NCBI GenBank assembly: GCA_050294475.1
Contig: JBNKOE010000001.1
Coordinates: 1 to 64,000 of the forward strand
Direction: 5' to 3'
Length of the DNA stretch: 64,000 nucleotides
From: Thalassobellus sp050294475
GTDB taxonomy: Bacteria > Bacteroidota > Bacteroidia > Flavobacteriales > Flavobacteriaceae
In this document: piece after piece, positions 33,334 through 41,487 of the stretch
How positions within the stretch are numbered: the first letter of the stretch is position 1
Layout of the letters: every line of letters starts with the position of its first letter
Notes under the pieces: generated by a model
Database searches by the model: none
What the model saw: only the letters and a program-made list of their open reading frames with translations
Told to the model about the DNA's origin: nothing
Program-made: the position numbers and the translations under genes

Positions 33334-34068
33334 AGTCTTTTTTAATCGTATTTTTCTATGAAACCTCTCTTGAAAAGCCTCTGTTTCTTTCCACATTAAA
33401 TTAAAGATTTCATTATAACTTTCACCTGTACACTTTGCATATTCATCACTCATTACTTCTACCATAGATTTATGAATTGTAAGTCTTGTAAAATTTTTAA
33501 CTCTAGTTTCAAAATCCATTTTCCCAAAATTCATTCGGTTTAAATCCACCAAATAAAAATCATATCTATTTCCGTTTTTCTTAATAAGGGTATTTCCTGG
33601 CGAATGGTCTAAAAATTGAATACCTTTTTCATGTAATGAATACGTAAACCTTGTAAAAGCTCTTAAAATAGTTTCATGATTTGGATAATTCAAATCAGTA
33701 AGAAGTTCTCTGTATGTTAAATCACAATCAAGCTGTTCGCTTATATAGAAACTCTTTTTAAATAACAAAAAAGTTGTATACTCAAAATAAGCTAGAGGTT
33801 TTGGAGTTCCAACACCAAAACCTATCAATTTATTGGCATACTCAAAAGATCGTTGCGCCTTACTTTTTCTAAAAAAATTATAAGCTATTTGATTAATTAT
33901 ATTAGGAATTTTAAATGCCTTAATATTAATTCTTTGATAATCAACTTCAATAATTTTAATAATATTACGCTCACCTACTCCACCTTCATAGCTATCAAAA
34001 TCACTAACTACTTGAGTTAATTTATCTCTGTTCACGATTTGGTCATTAAAGACTTTCGTTTCTTTCAT
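33313..34068 (-). CDS. Lipopolysaccharide kinase (Kdo/InaA family-like)
   Basis: A 251-residue protein-kinase-like fold. The catalytic loop reads D154-HSPG-N159 in FLDHSPGNTLI, the metal-binding Asp is D175 in YLVDLNRMNF, and the N-terminal part has a Lys at the beta-3 position (INIKAFKIPN). This order matches KdkA/InaA/WaaP enzymes that phosphorylate Kdo or heptose in LPS. The cluster of LPS-type glycosyltransferases supports the role. It overlaps the glycosyltransferase at 32566 by 21 nt at the 3' end. Confidence 0.82.
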   Translation of the reverse strand: MKETKVFNDQIVNRDKLTQVVSDFDSYEGGVGERNIIKIIEVDYQRINIKAFKIPNIINQIAYNFFRKSKAQRSFEYANKLIGFGVGTPKPLAYFEYTTFLLFKKSFYISEQLDCDLTYRELLTDLNYPNHETILRAFTRFTYSLHEKGIQFLDHSPGNTLIKKNGNRYDFYLVDLNRMNFGKMDFETRVKNFTRLTIHKSMVEVMSDEYAKCTGESYNEIFNLMWKETEAFQERFHRKIRLKKTLKFWKS

Positions 34069-34147
34069 CCTAAAATCAAAATAGATTATGTTTTAACTTG
34101 TTTTTATTTCAAAGGGAATCTACAAATTTAATATCTCATTCTATAAA

Positions 34148-34798
34148 TTACTCAACTAACCATTTATTTAAATCATAATAAAGATAAGTTAATTCATATA
34201 ATTTTTTCCCATTAGGTACGCATTCCCTTTTTTTATCAGATTCTAATATTTTTATATGATTATATGTTTTTAATTCGTCATAATCATTAATAGAAAATGA
34301 AATTTTATTTTTAAAAGGTAATTTATGAAACTCTATTAAATCTGATTTAGTAGTCAATTCTCTATCACATATTTTAAAAAAATAGTTATCAATATTGGTT
34401 ACTTTTAACATTCTTTCCGTCCTTCTCTCCCATTTTTCTCTGGCTTCATCTTCACTCTTGAAATGTTCAAAATGAATCTCAATATCTTTAAGTAATCCAA
34501 TAGGATAAGATTTACCAATAGATGGGTATTTTGATTTAGATACAAAAGACAACCTTTGTCCCATATAAAACTTAAAATTTTTAAGCAATTTTAAATAACA
34601 TGGTCCATAAATAAAAAGACCTACAAAAGGTGTATTATACGGTCTTTTATACCATTGATAAGCACTACCTCCCCAACAATTATTTGATATTAAAACAAAT
34701 TTTTTATCATTAATAATCTCTATATCTTTAGCTCTATAATATTCATTAAATTGTTTTCTAAACTTTCTACTAAAAAAAACATACAGTTTTCTAAACAT
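34148..34798 (-). CDS. DUF1919 domain protein (exopolysaccharide-associated)
   Basis: 216 residues, basic, matching DUF1919: LISNNCWGGSAYQWYKRPYN, then PFVGLFIYGPCYLKLLKNF, IEIHFEHFKSEDEAREKWERR and a Lys-rich end. The family is found in polysaccharide gene clusters; its biochemical role is unknown. Here it sits 79 nt upstream of the LPS-kinase gene on the same strand, so it probably belongs to the same envelope-glycan function. Confidence 0.8.
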   Translation of the reverse strand: MFRKLYVFFSRKFRKQFNEYYRAKDIEIINDKKFVLISNNCWGGSAYQWYKRPYNTPFVGLFIYGPCYLKLLKNFKFYMGQRLSFVSKSKYPSIGKSYPIGLLKDIEIHFEHFKSEDEAREKWERRTERMLKVTNIDNYFFKICDRELTTKSDLIEFHKLPFKNKISFSINDYDELKTYNHIKILESDKKRECVPNGKKLYELTYLYYDLNKWLVE

Positions 34799-34883
34799 TT
34801 TTGTTATGAATTAAATTAATCATAATTAATATTAAATTCGATTGTAAAATTACAAAGTTTAATGTAATGAATAAAAGTAATAC

Positions 34884-34891
34884 TAAATTTG
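34884..34891 (+). promoter_or_regulatory. tsaC-like gene -7 element
   Basis: TAAATTTG, consensus, 14 nt before the ATG at 34906; the leader would be a few nucleotides long. It likely drives the tsaC-like and CCA genes. Confidence 0.6.
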
Positions 34892-34905
34892 ACTAAAATT
34901 AATTT

Positions 34906-35466
34906 ATGCATCAAGAAATAAACAAAGCATTAAAAACCCTAAAAGAAGGTGGACTTATCCTCTACCCCACAGATACAATTTGGGGAATTGGTTGTGACGC
35001 TACAAATAAAGAAGCCGTTGAAAAGGTTTTTAAATTAAAAAAACGTCATGATAGTAAAGCCTTAATTTGCTTGGTGGCAGATGACAGAATGCTTAAAAAA
35101 TACGTAAGAAGTATACCTGAAGCAGCCATGAGTATTATTGATATTACTGACAAACCCACTACTATAATTTATGATGACGCCCAAAATTTACCCTCAAATT
35201 TAATTGCTGATGATGGCTCAATAGCTATTAGAATTCCTGATGATGAATTTTGCTATCAACTTTCTAGAAAATTAAACGGCGCTATCGTTTCAACCTCTGC
35301 AAATATTAGTGGGCAACCTGCTCCAAATTCGTATAAAGAAATATCTCAAGAGGTTTTAAAAGGTGTAGACTATATTGTAAATTTGCACCACGAAAAAATC
35401 TGTACAAAATCCTCATCAATAATTAAATTGAGTAATAATGGCATTGTTAAGATAATTCGGAAATAA
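34906..35466 (+). CDS. tsaC: L-threonylcarbamoyladenylate synthase (Sua5/YciO/YrdC family)
   Basis: 186 residues. Makes threonylcarbamoyl-AMP for the t6A37 modification of tRNAs that read ANN codons. The family pattern is clear: LILYPTDTIWGIGCDATN, then KLKKRHDSKALICLV, TIIYDDAQNLP, IAIRIPDDEF and GAIVSTSANISGQPAP. It lacks the extra C-terminal Sua5 domain, so it is the short TsaC type. It is 13 nt upstream of the CCA-transferase-like gene and probably co-transcribed. Confidence 0.9.
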   Translation: MHQEINKALKTLKEGGLILYPTDTIWGIGCDATNKEAVEKVFKLKKRHDSKALICLVADDRMLKKYVRSIPEAAMSIIDITDKPTTIIYDDAQNLPSNLIADDGSIAIRIPDDEFCYQLSRKLNGAIVSTSANISGQPAPNSYKEISQEVLKGVDYIVNLHHEKICTKSSSIIKLSNNGIVKIIRK

Positions 35467-35479
35467 GTTACCATTTTTG

Positions 35480-36901
35480 ATGAATTACAAAGAAGCTTTA
35501 CAAAATCCCATTTTTAAAATTATATCAAAATCCGCTAAAGAATTAAATTTAGACAGTTATGTTATTGGTGGATTTGTTCGCGATTTTATTTTAAAACGAG
35601 GTAACGCAAAAGATATTGATGTTGTTGCTATTGGTGATGGCATTAAACTGGCTAAACAAGTTGCTAAAAACTTACCTAACAAACCAAACGTACAAGTGTT
35701 TAAAACATACGGTACGGCTATGCTACACTATAATGACATAGAAATTGAGTTTGTAGGAGCAAGAAAAGAATCTTACACAGAAAACAGCAGAAATCCAGCA
35801 GTGGAAAATGGTAGTTTAGAAGATGATCAAAATCGTCGAGATTTTACAATAAACGCTTTGGCTTTAAATTTGAGCGAAGCTCATTTTGGTGATTTATTGG
35901 ATCCTTTTAATGGTATAAATGACTTAGAAAACGAAATCATAATAACACCATTAAACCCTGACATTACGTATAGTGATGACCCATTACGAATGATGCGTGC
36001 TATTAGGTTTGCTACTCAGCTAAATTTTAAAATTGAAAAAGAAAGTTTAGAGGCCATAAATAAAAACTCAGAGCGAATAAAAATTATTACCAACGAGCGT
36101 ATTGTTGTTGAATTACATAAAATATTAGAAAGCAAAAAACCTTCCATTGGTTTTTTACTTTTAGAAGAAACAGGGCTATTACAGTATATTTTACCTGAAC
36201 TTACTGCTTTAAAAGGTATTGATGAAGTTGAAGGGCAACGCCATAAAGATAATTTTTACCATACCTTAGAAGTTGTAGATAATATTTCTAAAAACACAGA
36301 TAACCTATGGTTAAGGTGGGCTGCTTTACTACACGATATTGGAAAAGCACCAACAAAAAAATTTAACAAAAAAGTGGGATGGACCTTTCATGGTCATGAA
36401 TTTGAAGGTTCTAAAATGGTTTATCATTTATTTAAAAGATTGAAAATGCCTTTAAATGATAAAATGAAGTTTGTACAAAAAATGGTGTTTATGAGTTCAC
36501 GTCCAATTGTACTTGCTCAAGATATTGTGACCGATTCTGCAGTACGTCGTTTGGTTTTTGATGCTGGCAATTATGTTGAAGATTTAATGACCCTTTGTGA
36601 AGCAGATATTACAACTAAAAACCCTAAAAAATTTAATAAATACCATAATAACTTTAAAATTGTTCGCAAAAAAATTATAGAAGTTGAAGAACGCGATCAA
36701 GTAAGAAATTTTCAACCACCTGTTTCTGGTGAAGAAATAATGAAAGCTTTCAATTTAAAACCATCAAGAGAAATTGGTATTATTAAAGAAGCTATAAAAG
36801 AAGCTATTTTAGAAGGAGACATCCCTAATGAATATAAAGCTGCTTATAATTTAATGCTAAAAAAGGGAAAACAACTAGGTTTAACACATGAAACATCCTA
36901 A
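35480..36901 (+). CDS. CCA tRNA nucleotidyltransferase / poly(A) polymerase family with HD domain
   Basis: 473 residues. The nucleotidyltransferase head has VIGGFVRDFIL (GG-RD) and the metal-binding DIDVVAIG, then the RRDFTINALA and DPLRMMRAIRFATQL motifs of class II CCA enzymes. A HD phosphohydrolase domain follows (WAALLHDIGKAP). It adds or repairs the CCA end of tRNA, needed here because neither tRNA in the window encodes CCA. ATG 35480 is preferred over the TTG three bases upstream. Confidence 0.92.
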   Translation: MNYKEALQNPIFKIISKSAKELNLDSYVIGGFVRDFILKRGNAKDIDVVAIGDGIKLAKQVAKNLPNKPNVQVFKTYGTAMLHYNDIEIEFVGARKESYTENSRNPAVENGSLEDDQNRRDFTINALALNLSEAHFGDLLDPFNGINDLENEIIITPLNPDITYSDDPLRMMRAIRFATQLNFKIEKESLEAINKNSERIKIITNERIVVELHKILESKKPSIGFLLLEETGLLQYILPELTALKGIDEVEGQRHKDNFYHTLEVVDNISKNTDNLWLRWAALLHDIGKAPTKKFNKKVGWTFHGHEFEGSKMVYHLFKRLKMPLNDKMKFVQKMVFMSSRPIVLAQDIVTDSAVRRLVFDAGNYVEDLMTLCEADITTKNPKKFNKYHNNFKIVRKKIIEVEERDQVRNFQPPVSGEEIMKAFNLKPSREIGIIKEAIKEAILEGDIPNEYKAAYNLMLKKGKQLGLTHETS

Positions 36902-36973
36902 CGACTTCTTAACTCCCAAGAAAATAATTAATATGGACGTTACATGTGACAAAAGAACAATAAGTACAAACAC

Positions 36974-37990
36974 ATGAAAAAAGATAACAAAAAAGTAATT
37001 TACTGGCTTTTAACAGGTTGCCTGTTAATTTTCATTATGGTAGTTGTAGGTGGTATTACCAGACTTACGCATTCTGGCCTATCTATTTCAAATTACAAAC
37101 TTATATCTGGCACTATTCCTCCAATGAATGATGTTGAATGGCAAGAAGCTTTTGAACTTTATCAACAATATCCTGAATATCAAAAGTTAAACAACCATTT
37201 TTCATTACAAGATTTTAAAGATATTTATTTCTGGGAATGGTTACATCGTGTTATTGGTAGGTTTATAGGTTTAGTATTTCTCCTGCCCTTTTTATACTTT
37301 TTAATAACCAAGCAATTAACCAAACAAACCATCAAAAAGGCAATCATTCTACTAGGAATGGGAGCGTTTCAAGGCTTTATGGGTTGGTATATGGTTAAAA
37401 GTGGATTGGTTGACAATCCAGACGTGAGCCATTATAGATTAGCAGCACATTTAACAACTGCTTTTGTAACTTTTGCCTATACTTTTTGGGTGGCTTTAGA
37501 TTTAATGTTTCCTAAAAATAAAAAAGTTGATATTAAATTTAGAAACTTTATAAGAATAGCACTTGCCGTTTTATTATTGCAAATTATTTACGGTGCTTTT
37601 GTTGCTGGTTTAGATGCTGGCTTTATTCATAATCATTGGCCAATGATGAGCGAAGGCAAATTTATGCATCCAACTGTATATATTGAACACAATCCTTTAT
37701 ACAAAAACTTTATAGAAGGTAAAAGTGGTGTTCAATTTGTTCATAGAATATTAGCATTCATTGTGGTAATATTCATTTTCTTAATTTGGAAAAAGTCTAA
37801 AACAATAGAAGTTACACAAATACAATCTAAAGCTATAAAAAGTTTATTAATTATTTTAAGTATTCAATTTACACTTGGTGTTTTTACCATTTTACTACAT
37901 GTTCCTGTGTGGTTAGGTGTAGCCCATCAAGTAGGTGCGTTTTTCTTATTAAGCGCCATGACATTTACCTTACATCGCTTTAGTAAATAA
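36974..37990 (+). CDS. ctaA: COX15/CtaA family heme A synthase
   Basis: A 338-residue membrane protein with eight hydrophobic segments and the conserved histidines of heme A synthase in FWEWLHRVIGRFIGL, DVSHYRLAAHLTTAF, GVQFVHRILAF and VAHQVGAFFLL. The N-terminus (VVVGGITRLTHSGLSI) is typical of the COX15 type. It oxidises heme O to heme A for cytochrome oxidase. The neighbours are not respiratory genes. Confidence 0.93.
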   Translation: MKKDNKKVIYWLLTGCLLIFIMVVVGGITRLTHSGLSISNYKLISGTIPPMNDVEWQEAFELYQQYPEYQKLNNHFSLQDFKDIYFWEWLHRVIGRFIGLVFLLPFLYFLITKQLTKQTIKKAIILLGMGAFQGFMGWYMVKSGLVDNPDVSHYRLAAHLTTAFVTFAYTFWVALDLMFPKNKKVDIKFRNFIRIALAVLLLQIIYGAFVAGLDAGFIHNHWPMMSEGKFMHPTVYIEHNPLYKNFIEGKSGVQFVHRILAFIVVIFIFLIWKKSKTIEVTQIQSKAIKSLLIILSIQFTLGVFTILLHVPVWLGVAHQVGAFFLLSAMTFTLHRFSK

Positions 37991-38001
37991 CTAAAATAGC
38001 A

Positions 38002-38009
38002 TACCTTTG
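38002..38009 (+). promoter_or_regulatory. -7 element of the pRiA4b ORF-3-like gene
   Basis: TACCTTTG, consensus, 17 nt before the ATG at 38027. Confidence 0.6.
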
Positions 38010-38026
38010 CACTTTAATTTTTCATC

Positions 38027-38539
38027 ATGATTTATAGATTTAGAGTTATACTTGATAATGATACCGAAGAAGATATTTTTCGCGATTTAGAAATTCGTGA
38101 AAGTGATACTTTAGAAGACTTACATAATATTATAACCCAATCTTTTGGGTTTGATGGTACCGAAATGGCGTCTTTTTATATAAGTGACGACCAATGGAAT
38201 CAAGGTGAAGAAATTTCGTTATTCGATTTAAGTGAGGATAATTCGGCTCGCTTAATGAACGAAACTTCTATTGATAGTGTTGTTTATGAAATGCAACCTA
38301 AACTTATTTATGTTTACGATTTTTTAAGCCTATGGACATTTTATGTAGAATTAGCTGAAATTGTTGAAGAAAGCAATGGAGTAGACTATCCTAACTTGAT
38401 GTTTGTTCAAGGTCAAGTTCCAGATGCTGCACCAAATAAAGTATTTGAAGCTGATGACGATAACGATTTTGATGAGTTTGAAGACGGCATTGATGTAGAT
38501 GATTATGACAATCTAGATTTTAATGAAAACTGGAATTAA
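38027..38539 (+). CDS. pRiA4b ORF-3-like protein (IS1096 TnpR-passenger family)
   Basis: 170 residues. The N-terminal 100 residues (MIYRFRVILDNDTEEDIFRD, then LEDLHNIITQSFGFDGTEMASFY, and LIYVYDFLSLWTFYVELAEI) match the PF07929 fold, known from plasmid pRiA4b and as a passenger of IS1096. The C-terminal 40 residues are very acidic (Asp/Glu/Asn). Despite the family name I see no transposase or inverted ends nearby, so it is a resident gene. Function unknown. It overlaps the opposite kinase-like gene by 4 nt. Confidence 0.8.
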   Translation: MIYRFRVILDNDTEEDIFRDLEIRESDTLEDLHNIITQSFGFDGTEMASFYISDDQWNQGEEISLFDLSEDNSARLMNETSIDSVVYEMQPKLIYVYDFLSLWTFYVELAEIVEESNGVDYPNLMFVQGQVPDAAPNKVFEADDDNDFDEFEDGIDVDDYDNLDFNENWN

Positions 38540-39597
38540 CTTATTTTTCCTTGTTTAAAATTCTCATATTTATCGGTTAAATACTCTAAAGATTTTTTGA
38601 GAATTTCTCCCATAGATTTACATTTCAAAAAGTCATCATCTAAAGTATATTCATAAATTTTAGATTTTAATAAATCGATGTTCTCTGGTTTAGAAATAGT
38701 ATCTTCTACCATACAATCTATCAATCTATCAATTCTTCCATGATAACTTTTTAGTCGTTTTACAAGTATTGAACGTTCTTCTATTTTATATTGATCTATA
38801 GATAATTTTTGAAACATTTCAGAAACCAATGTAACCATTTGTACATTTTCCTTAAAAAATTGAGGTCTGTAAATATTAAATTTCCCTTCGTACGATTGTT
38901 GATCAAAATCTATGGCTCGTATTTTATATACTACATGATCAAAATCATGCGTAGGCACAATTACATAATTATACGAACGCATATCTCCTAATAATCTAAT
39001 CATGCATCGTTCATTAAACTTAACAAACTCTTTAGCTATTTGAGCTTTTTCAGATTTGTCACATTTTGGAAGAAAATTTTTAATAAACTCATCACCAGGT
39101 ATCCCCGCAATATGTTCTTCTATTAAAGTATCTTTATGAACCAAAAAATTTAAATTATAAGGAGATAACATATGCTCTAACTCTAAACCATAAACACGAG
39201 AAGCATCAGCCTTTTTTATATAGAAATAAGTAAAATTATCATTTAATACATTTCTAATTTTAATTCTAAAAGGTTTAGAATTTCCAAACGTACAATAATC
39301 AATAGCATCTACACTTAAAAAAGAAAAGGAGGTCTCACTTCCATCAGAATGCAGAATAGTATATATTTTTTTTAATGCTAATTCTATTTCTTCTCTTTCA
39401 AACTCGTTATAATAAACACGAATCCATAAAGTGTCATTATCGTCTTTATCATAAACAACTATCGATCCTTGAAAACGTAATAAATCCTCATAAAAAAGAG
39501 GAAGCGATATATTTCTATTATACCGCGCTAAATAATTCTGTAACTTGGGTGTAACAGGGTAAGATGGTTTTTTTTTCGATATTTTTAAATCTTGCAT
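38536..39597 (-). CDS. Conserved hypothetical protein with kinase-like motif order
   Basis: 353 residues from ATG 39597; an in-frame TTG at 39618 lies within the -7 element and is rejected. I do not recognise the family. The middle reads like an atypical kinase: YFYIKKAD (Lys 128/129), ELEHML (Glu 139/141), a hinge-like LIEEHIAGIPGDEF (160-169), then LLGDMRSYNYVI with D205 and N210 in the D-x4-N spacing of APH-type catalytic loops, and IRAIDFDQ with D230 at the metal position. The C-terminus is helical and charged. It is cytoplasmic, monocistronic, between the pRiA4b-like gene and the ABC transporter. The kinase call is my inference from motif order only. Confidence 0.55.
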   Translation of the reverse strand: MQDLKISKKKPSYPVTPKLQNYLARYNRNISLPLFYEDLLRFQGSIVVYDKDDNDTLWIRVYYNEFEREEIELALKKIYTILHSDGSETSFSFLSVDAIDYCTFGNSKPFRIKIRNVLNDNFTYFYIKKADASRVYGLELEHMLSPYNLNFLVHKDTLIEEHIAGIPGDEFIKNFLPKCDKSEKAQIAKEFVKFNERCMIRLLGDMRSYNYVIVPTHDFDHVVYKIRAIDFDQQSYEGKFNIYRPQFFKENVQMVTLVSEMFQKLSIDQYKIEERSILVKRLKSYHGRIDRLIDCMVEDTISKPENIDLLKSKIYEYTLDDDFLKCKSMGEILKKSLEYLTDKYENFKQGKIS

Positions 39598-39615
39598 AGC
39601 AGTTTCAAAGTTCCT

Positions 39616-39623
39616 CAAATTTA
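39616..39623 (-). promoter_or_regulatory. -7 element of the kinase-like gene
   Basis: CAAATTTA on the plus strand (TAAATTTG on the minus strand), 19 nt before the ATG at 39597. It fixes the start by covering the upstream TTG. Confidence 0.6.
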
Positions 39624-39687
39624 GTATTTTTATCCTTAAGCTTGTAACAAAAATTAAAGAGTATCGTCATACTTTAATAACTAACCA

Positions 39688-39707
39688 ATGTCGTTTTCTT
39701 TCGACAT
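39688..39707 (+). repeat. Inverted repeat ahead of the ABC ATPase gene
   Basis: ATGTCG (39688-39693) and CGACAT (39702-39707) are perfect inverted arms with an 8-nt spacer, 14 nt before the TTG start of the ABC ATPase. It could be an operator or a hairpin at the translation start. Confidence 0.4.
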
Positions 39708-39721
39708 AAAAAATTATAACA

Positions 39722-40618
39722 TTGGATTCTATTCTTACTATTAATAATCTCACCAAAAAATTTGGGTATTTAACAGCTGTTAAAAACTTATCGTTTACAA
39801 TAAATAAAGGAAATGTTTATGGGATTTTAGGACCAAATGGCAGTGGAAAATCTACAACGCTTGGTATGGTTTTAAATGTTGTGAATAAAACCGAAGGTGA
39901 TTTTCATTGGTTTGACGGAAACACCTCAACACACCATGCCTTAAAAAAAGTAGGTGCTATTATTGAACGTCCTAACTTTTATCCTTACATGACGGCATAT
40001 CAAAATTTGAAGTTGGTTTGTAAAATTAAAGGTGTTGATTTAAATAAAATAGATGAAAAACTAGATTTGGTTGGACTATTAGATAGAAAGAATCATAAAT
40101 TCAAATCTTATTCTCTGGGAATGAAACAACGTTTAGCTATTGCCTCTGCTCTATTAAACGACCCAGAAATTTTAATTCTTGACGAACCTACCAATGGTTT
40201 AGATCCTCAAGGAATTCATCAAATTAGAGAAATTATAAAACAAATAGCTGCTAAAGGTACCACCATATTATTGGCATCGCATTTATTAGATGAAGTTGAA
40301 AAAGTATGCTCTCATGTATTGGTGCTTCGTAAAGGTGAAAAATTATATTCAGGACGTGTTGATGAAATGATTTCTAGCCACGGATTTTTTGAACTAAAAT
40401 GTAATATGCAAGATAATCTTATAGCTTTTATAGAAAAAAACTCTGCCTTTGGGAAAATTAAAATTCAAGATGATTTAATTACTGCTTTTTTAAACGAACC
40501 ATTAAAGTCTGAAGATTTTAACAAACAACTTTTTGAAGCAGGTATTATTTTAACTCATTTAGTACAACGTAAAGAAAGTTTAGAAGAACAGTTTTTACAA
40601 TTAACCGATAATAAATAG
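39722..40618 (+). CDS. ABC transporter ATP-binding protein
   Basis: 298 residues, TTG start; no ATG exists before the Walker A, and an in-frame stop lies at 39707-39709. Walker A GPNGSGKST (37-45), signature YSLGMKQRLAI, Walker B LILDEPTNGLD and the switch His in LLASHLLDE are all present. The C-terminal 80 residues are the extension typical of ABC-2 exporters. It pairs with the permease 20 nt downstream. Substrate unknown. Confidence 0.93.
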   Translation: MDSILTINNLTKKFGYLTAVKNLSFTINKGNVYGILGPNGSGKSTTLGMVLNVVNKTEGDFHWFDGNTSTHHALKKVGAIIERPNFYPYMTAYQNLKLVCKIKGVDLNKIDEKLDLVGLLDRKNHKFKSYSLGMKQRLAIASALLNDPEILILDEPTNGLDPQGIHQIREIIKQIAAKGTTILLASHLLDEVEKVCSHVLVLRKGEKLYSGRVDEMISSHGFFELKCNMQDNLIAFIEKNSAFGKIKIQDDLITAFLNEPLKSEDFNKQLFEAGIILTHLVQRKESLEEQFLQLTDNK

Positions 40619-40638
40619 ATCCAACCAAAATACCAATC

Positions 40639-41463
40639 ATGCTACGACTTTTAAATTTAGAATTACAAAAACTTTTACTTAACAGAACTAGTAAAATACT
40701 CATTTTTGTATCTTTTATTTTACCCTTCTTTATCATATTATTATCATCGTTAAAAATTAATGTATTCGGTTTTTTTACTTTAGAACTTGGCGAATTAGGC
40801 ATTTTTAATTTTCCAATAATCTGGCATTTAACAACTTTCTTTGCTTCACAATTTAAATTCTTTTTTGCTATTGTAGTTGTAAGTATGATAGGAAATGAAT
40901 ACAGTAACAAAACCATAAAACAAAACTTAATAGATGGATTGAGTAAAAAAGAATTTATACTATCTAAGTTTTATACAATTATATTCTTTTCATTAGTATC
41001 AACATTATTAATAACTTTATTGTCATTTTGTATTGGTATGTATTATTCTAGTTATAATGAAATGAGCATTATAATAAGAGAAACAAACTTTTTAATAGCA
41101 TACTTTGTAAAACTTGTTGGTTTTTTTAGTCTATGTTTATTTTTCGGTATGTTAGTTAAGCGTTCAGCTTTTGCATTAGCATTTTTATTCATCTTATATA
41201 TTTTAGAATGGATAGCATTCGGAATTATAACATGGCAATTTGATATGAAAATTGCTGAGAAAATTCAAAACTTCTTTCCGTTAAAATCTATGTACAAACT
41301 AATAGATCAACCTTTTCAAAGAATTGCTATGAGTAAGTTTCCTGATAAAGCAGATTTAGCATACGATTATGCTGTACACTGGCACGAAATAGCTATTGTA
41401 CTTGGTTGGACTGCTCTATTTATCTTTTTATCTTACAAGTTGTTAAAAAAACGAGATTTATAA
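40639..41463 (+). CDS. ABC-2 type permease
   Basis: 274 residues with six hydrophobic segments and the start RLLNLELQKLLLNRTSKILI typical of ABC-2 permeases. GNEYSNKTIKQNLIDGLSKKEFI is a cytoplasmic loop after the second segment. It forms an exporter with the upstream ATPase (20 nt gap). No peptide, bacteriocin or immunity gene is adjacent, so the cargo is unknown. The next gene, a T9SS cargo protein, begins 24 nt later from its own promoter. Confidence 0.9.
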   Translation: MLRLLNLELQKLLLNRTSKILIFVSFILPFFIILLSSLKINVFGFFTLELGELGIFNFPIIWHLTTFFASQFKFFFAIVVVSMIGNEYSNKTIKQNLIDGLSKKEFILSKFYTIIFFSLVSTLLITLLSFCIGMYYSSYNEMSIIIRETNFLIAYFVKLVGFFSLCLFFGMLVKRSAFALAFLFILYILEWIAFGIITWQFDMKIAEKIQNFFPLKSMYKLIDQPFQRIAMSKFPDKADLAYDYAVHWHEIAIVLGWTALFIFLSYKLLKKRDL

Positions 41464-41473
41464 TTTCTTTTAA

Positions 41474-41481
41474 TAAATTTG
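41474..41481 (+). promoter_or_regulatory. -7 element of the first T9SS type-B protein gene
   Basis: TAAATTTG, consensus, ending 6 nt before ATG 41488; the transcript would be almost leaderless. It covers the in-frame TTG at 41479. Confidence 0.55.
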
Positions 41482-41487
41482 CTATCG

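Noticed and set aside
38027..38539. A gene of the IS1096 TnpR-passenger family could mark an insertion sequence
   Set aside because: No transposase gene, inverted ends or target duplication was seen nearby; the name comes from one family member, and the gene looks resident with its own promoter.
39688..39744. An 18-codon ORF overlapping the ABC ATPase start
   Set aside because: It has no promoter of its own and no conserved appearance; the overlap is likely chance, although the inverted repeat around it is reported.
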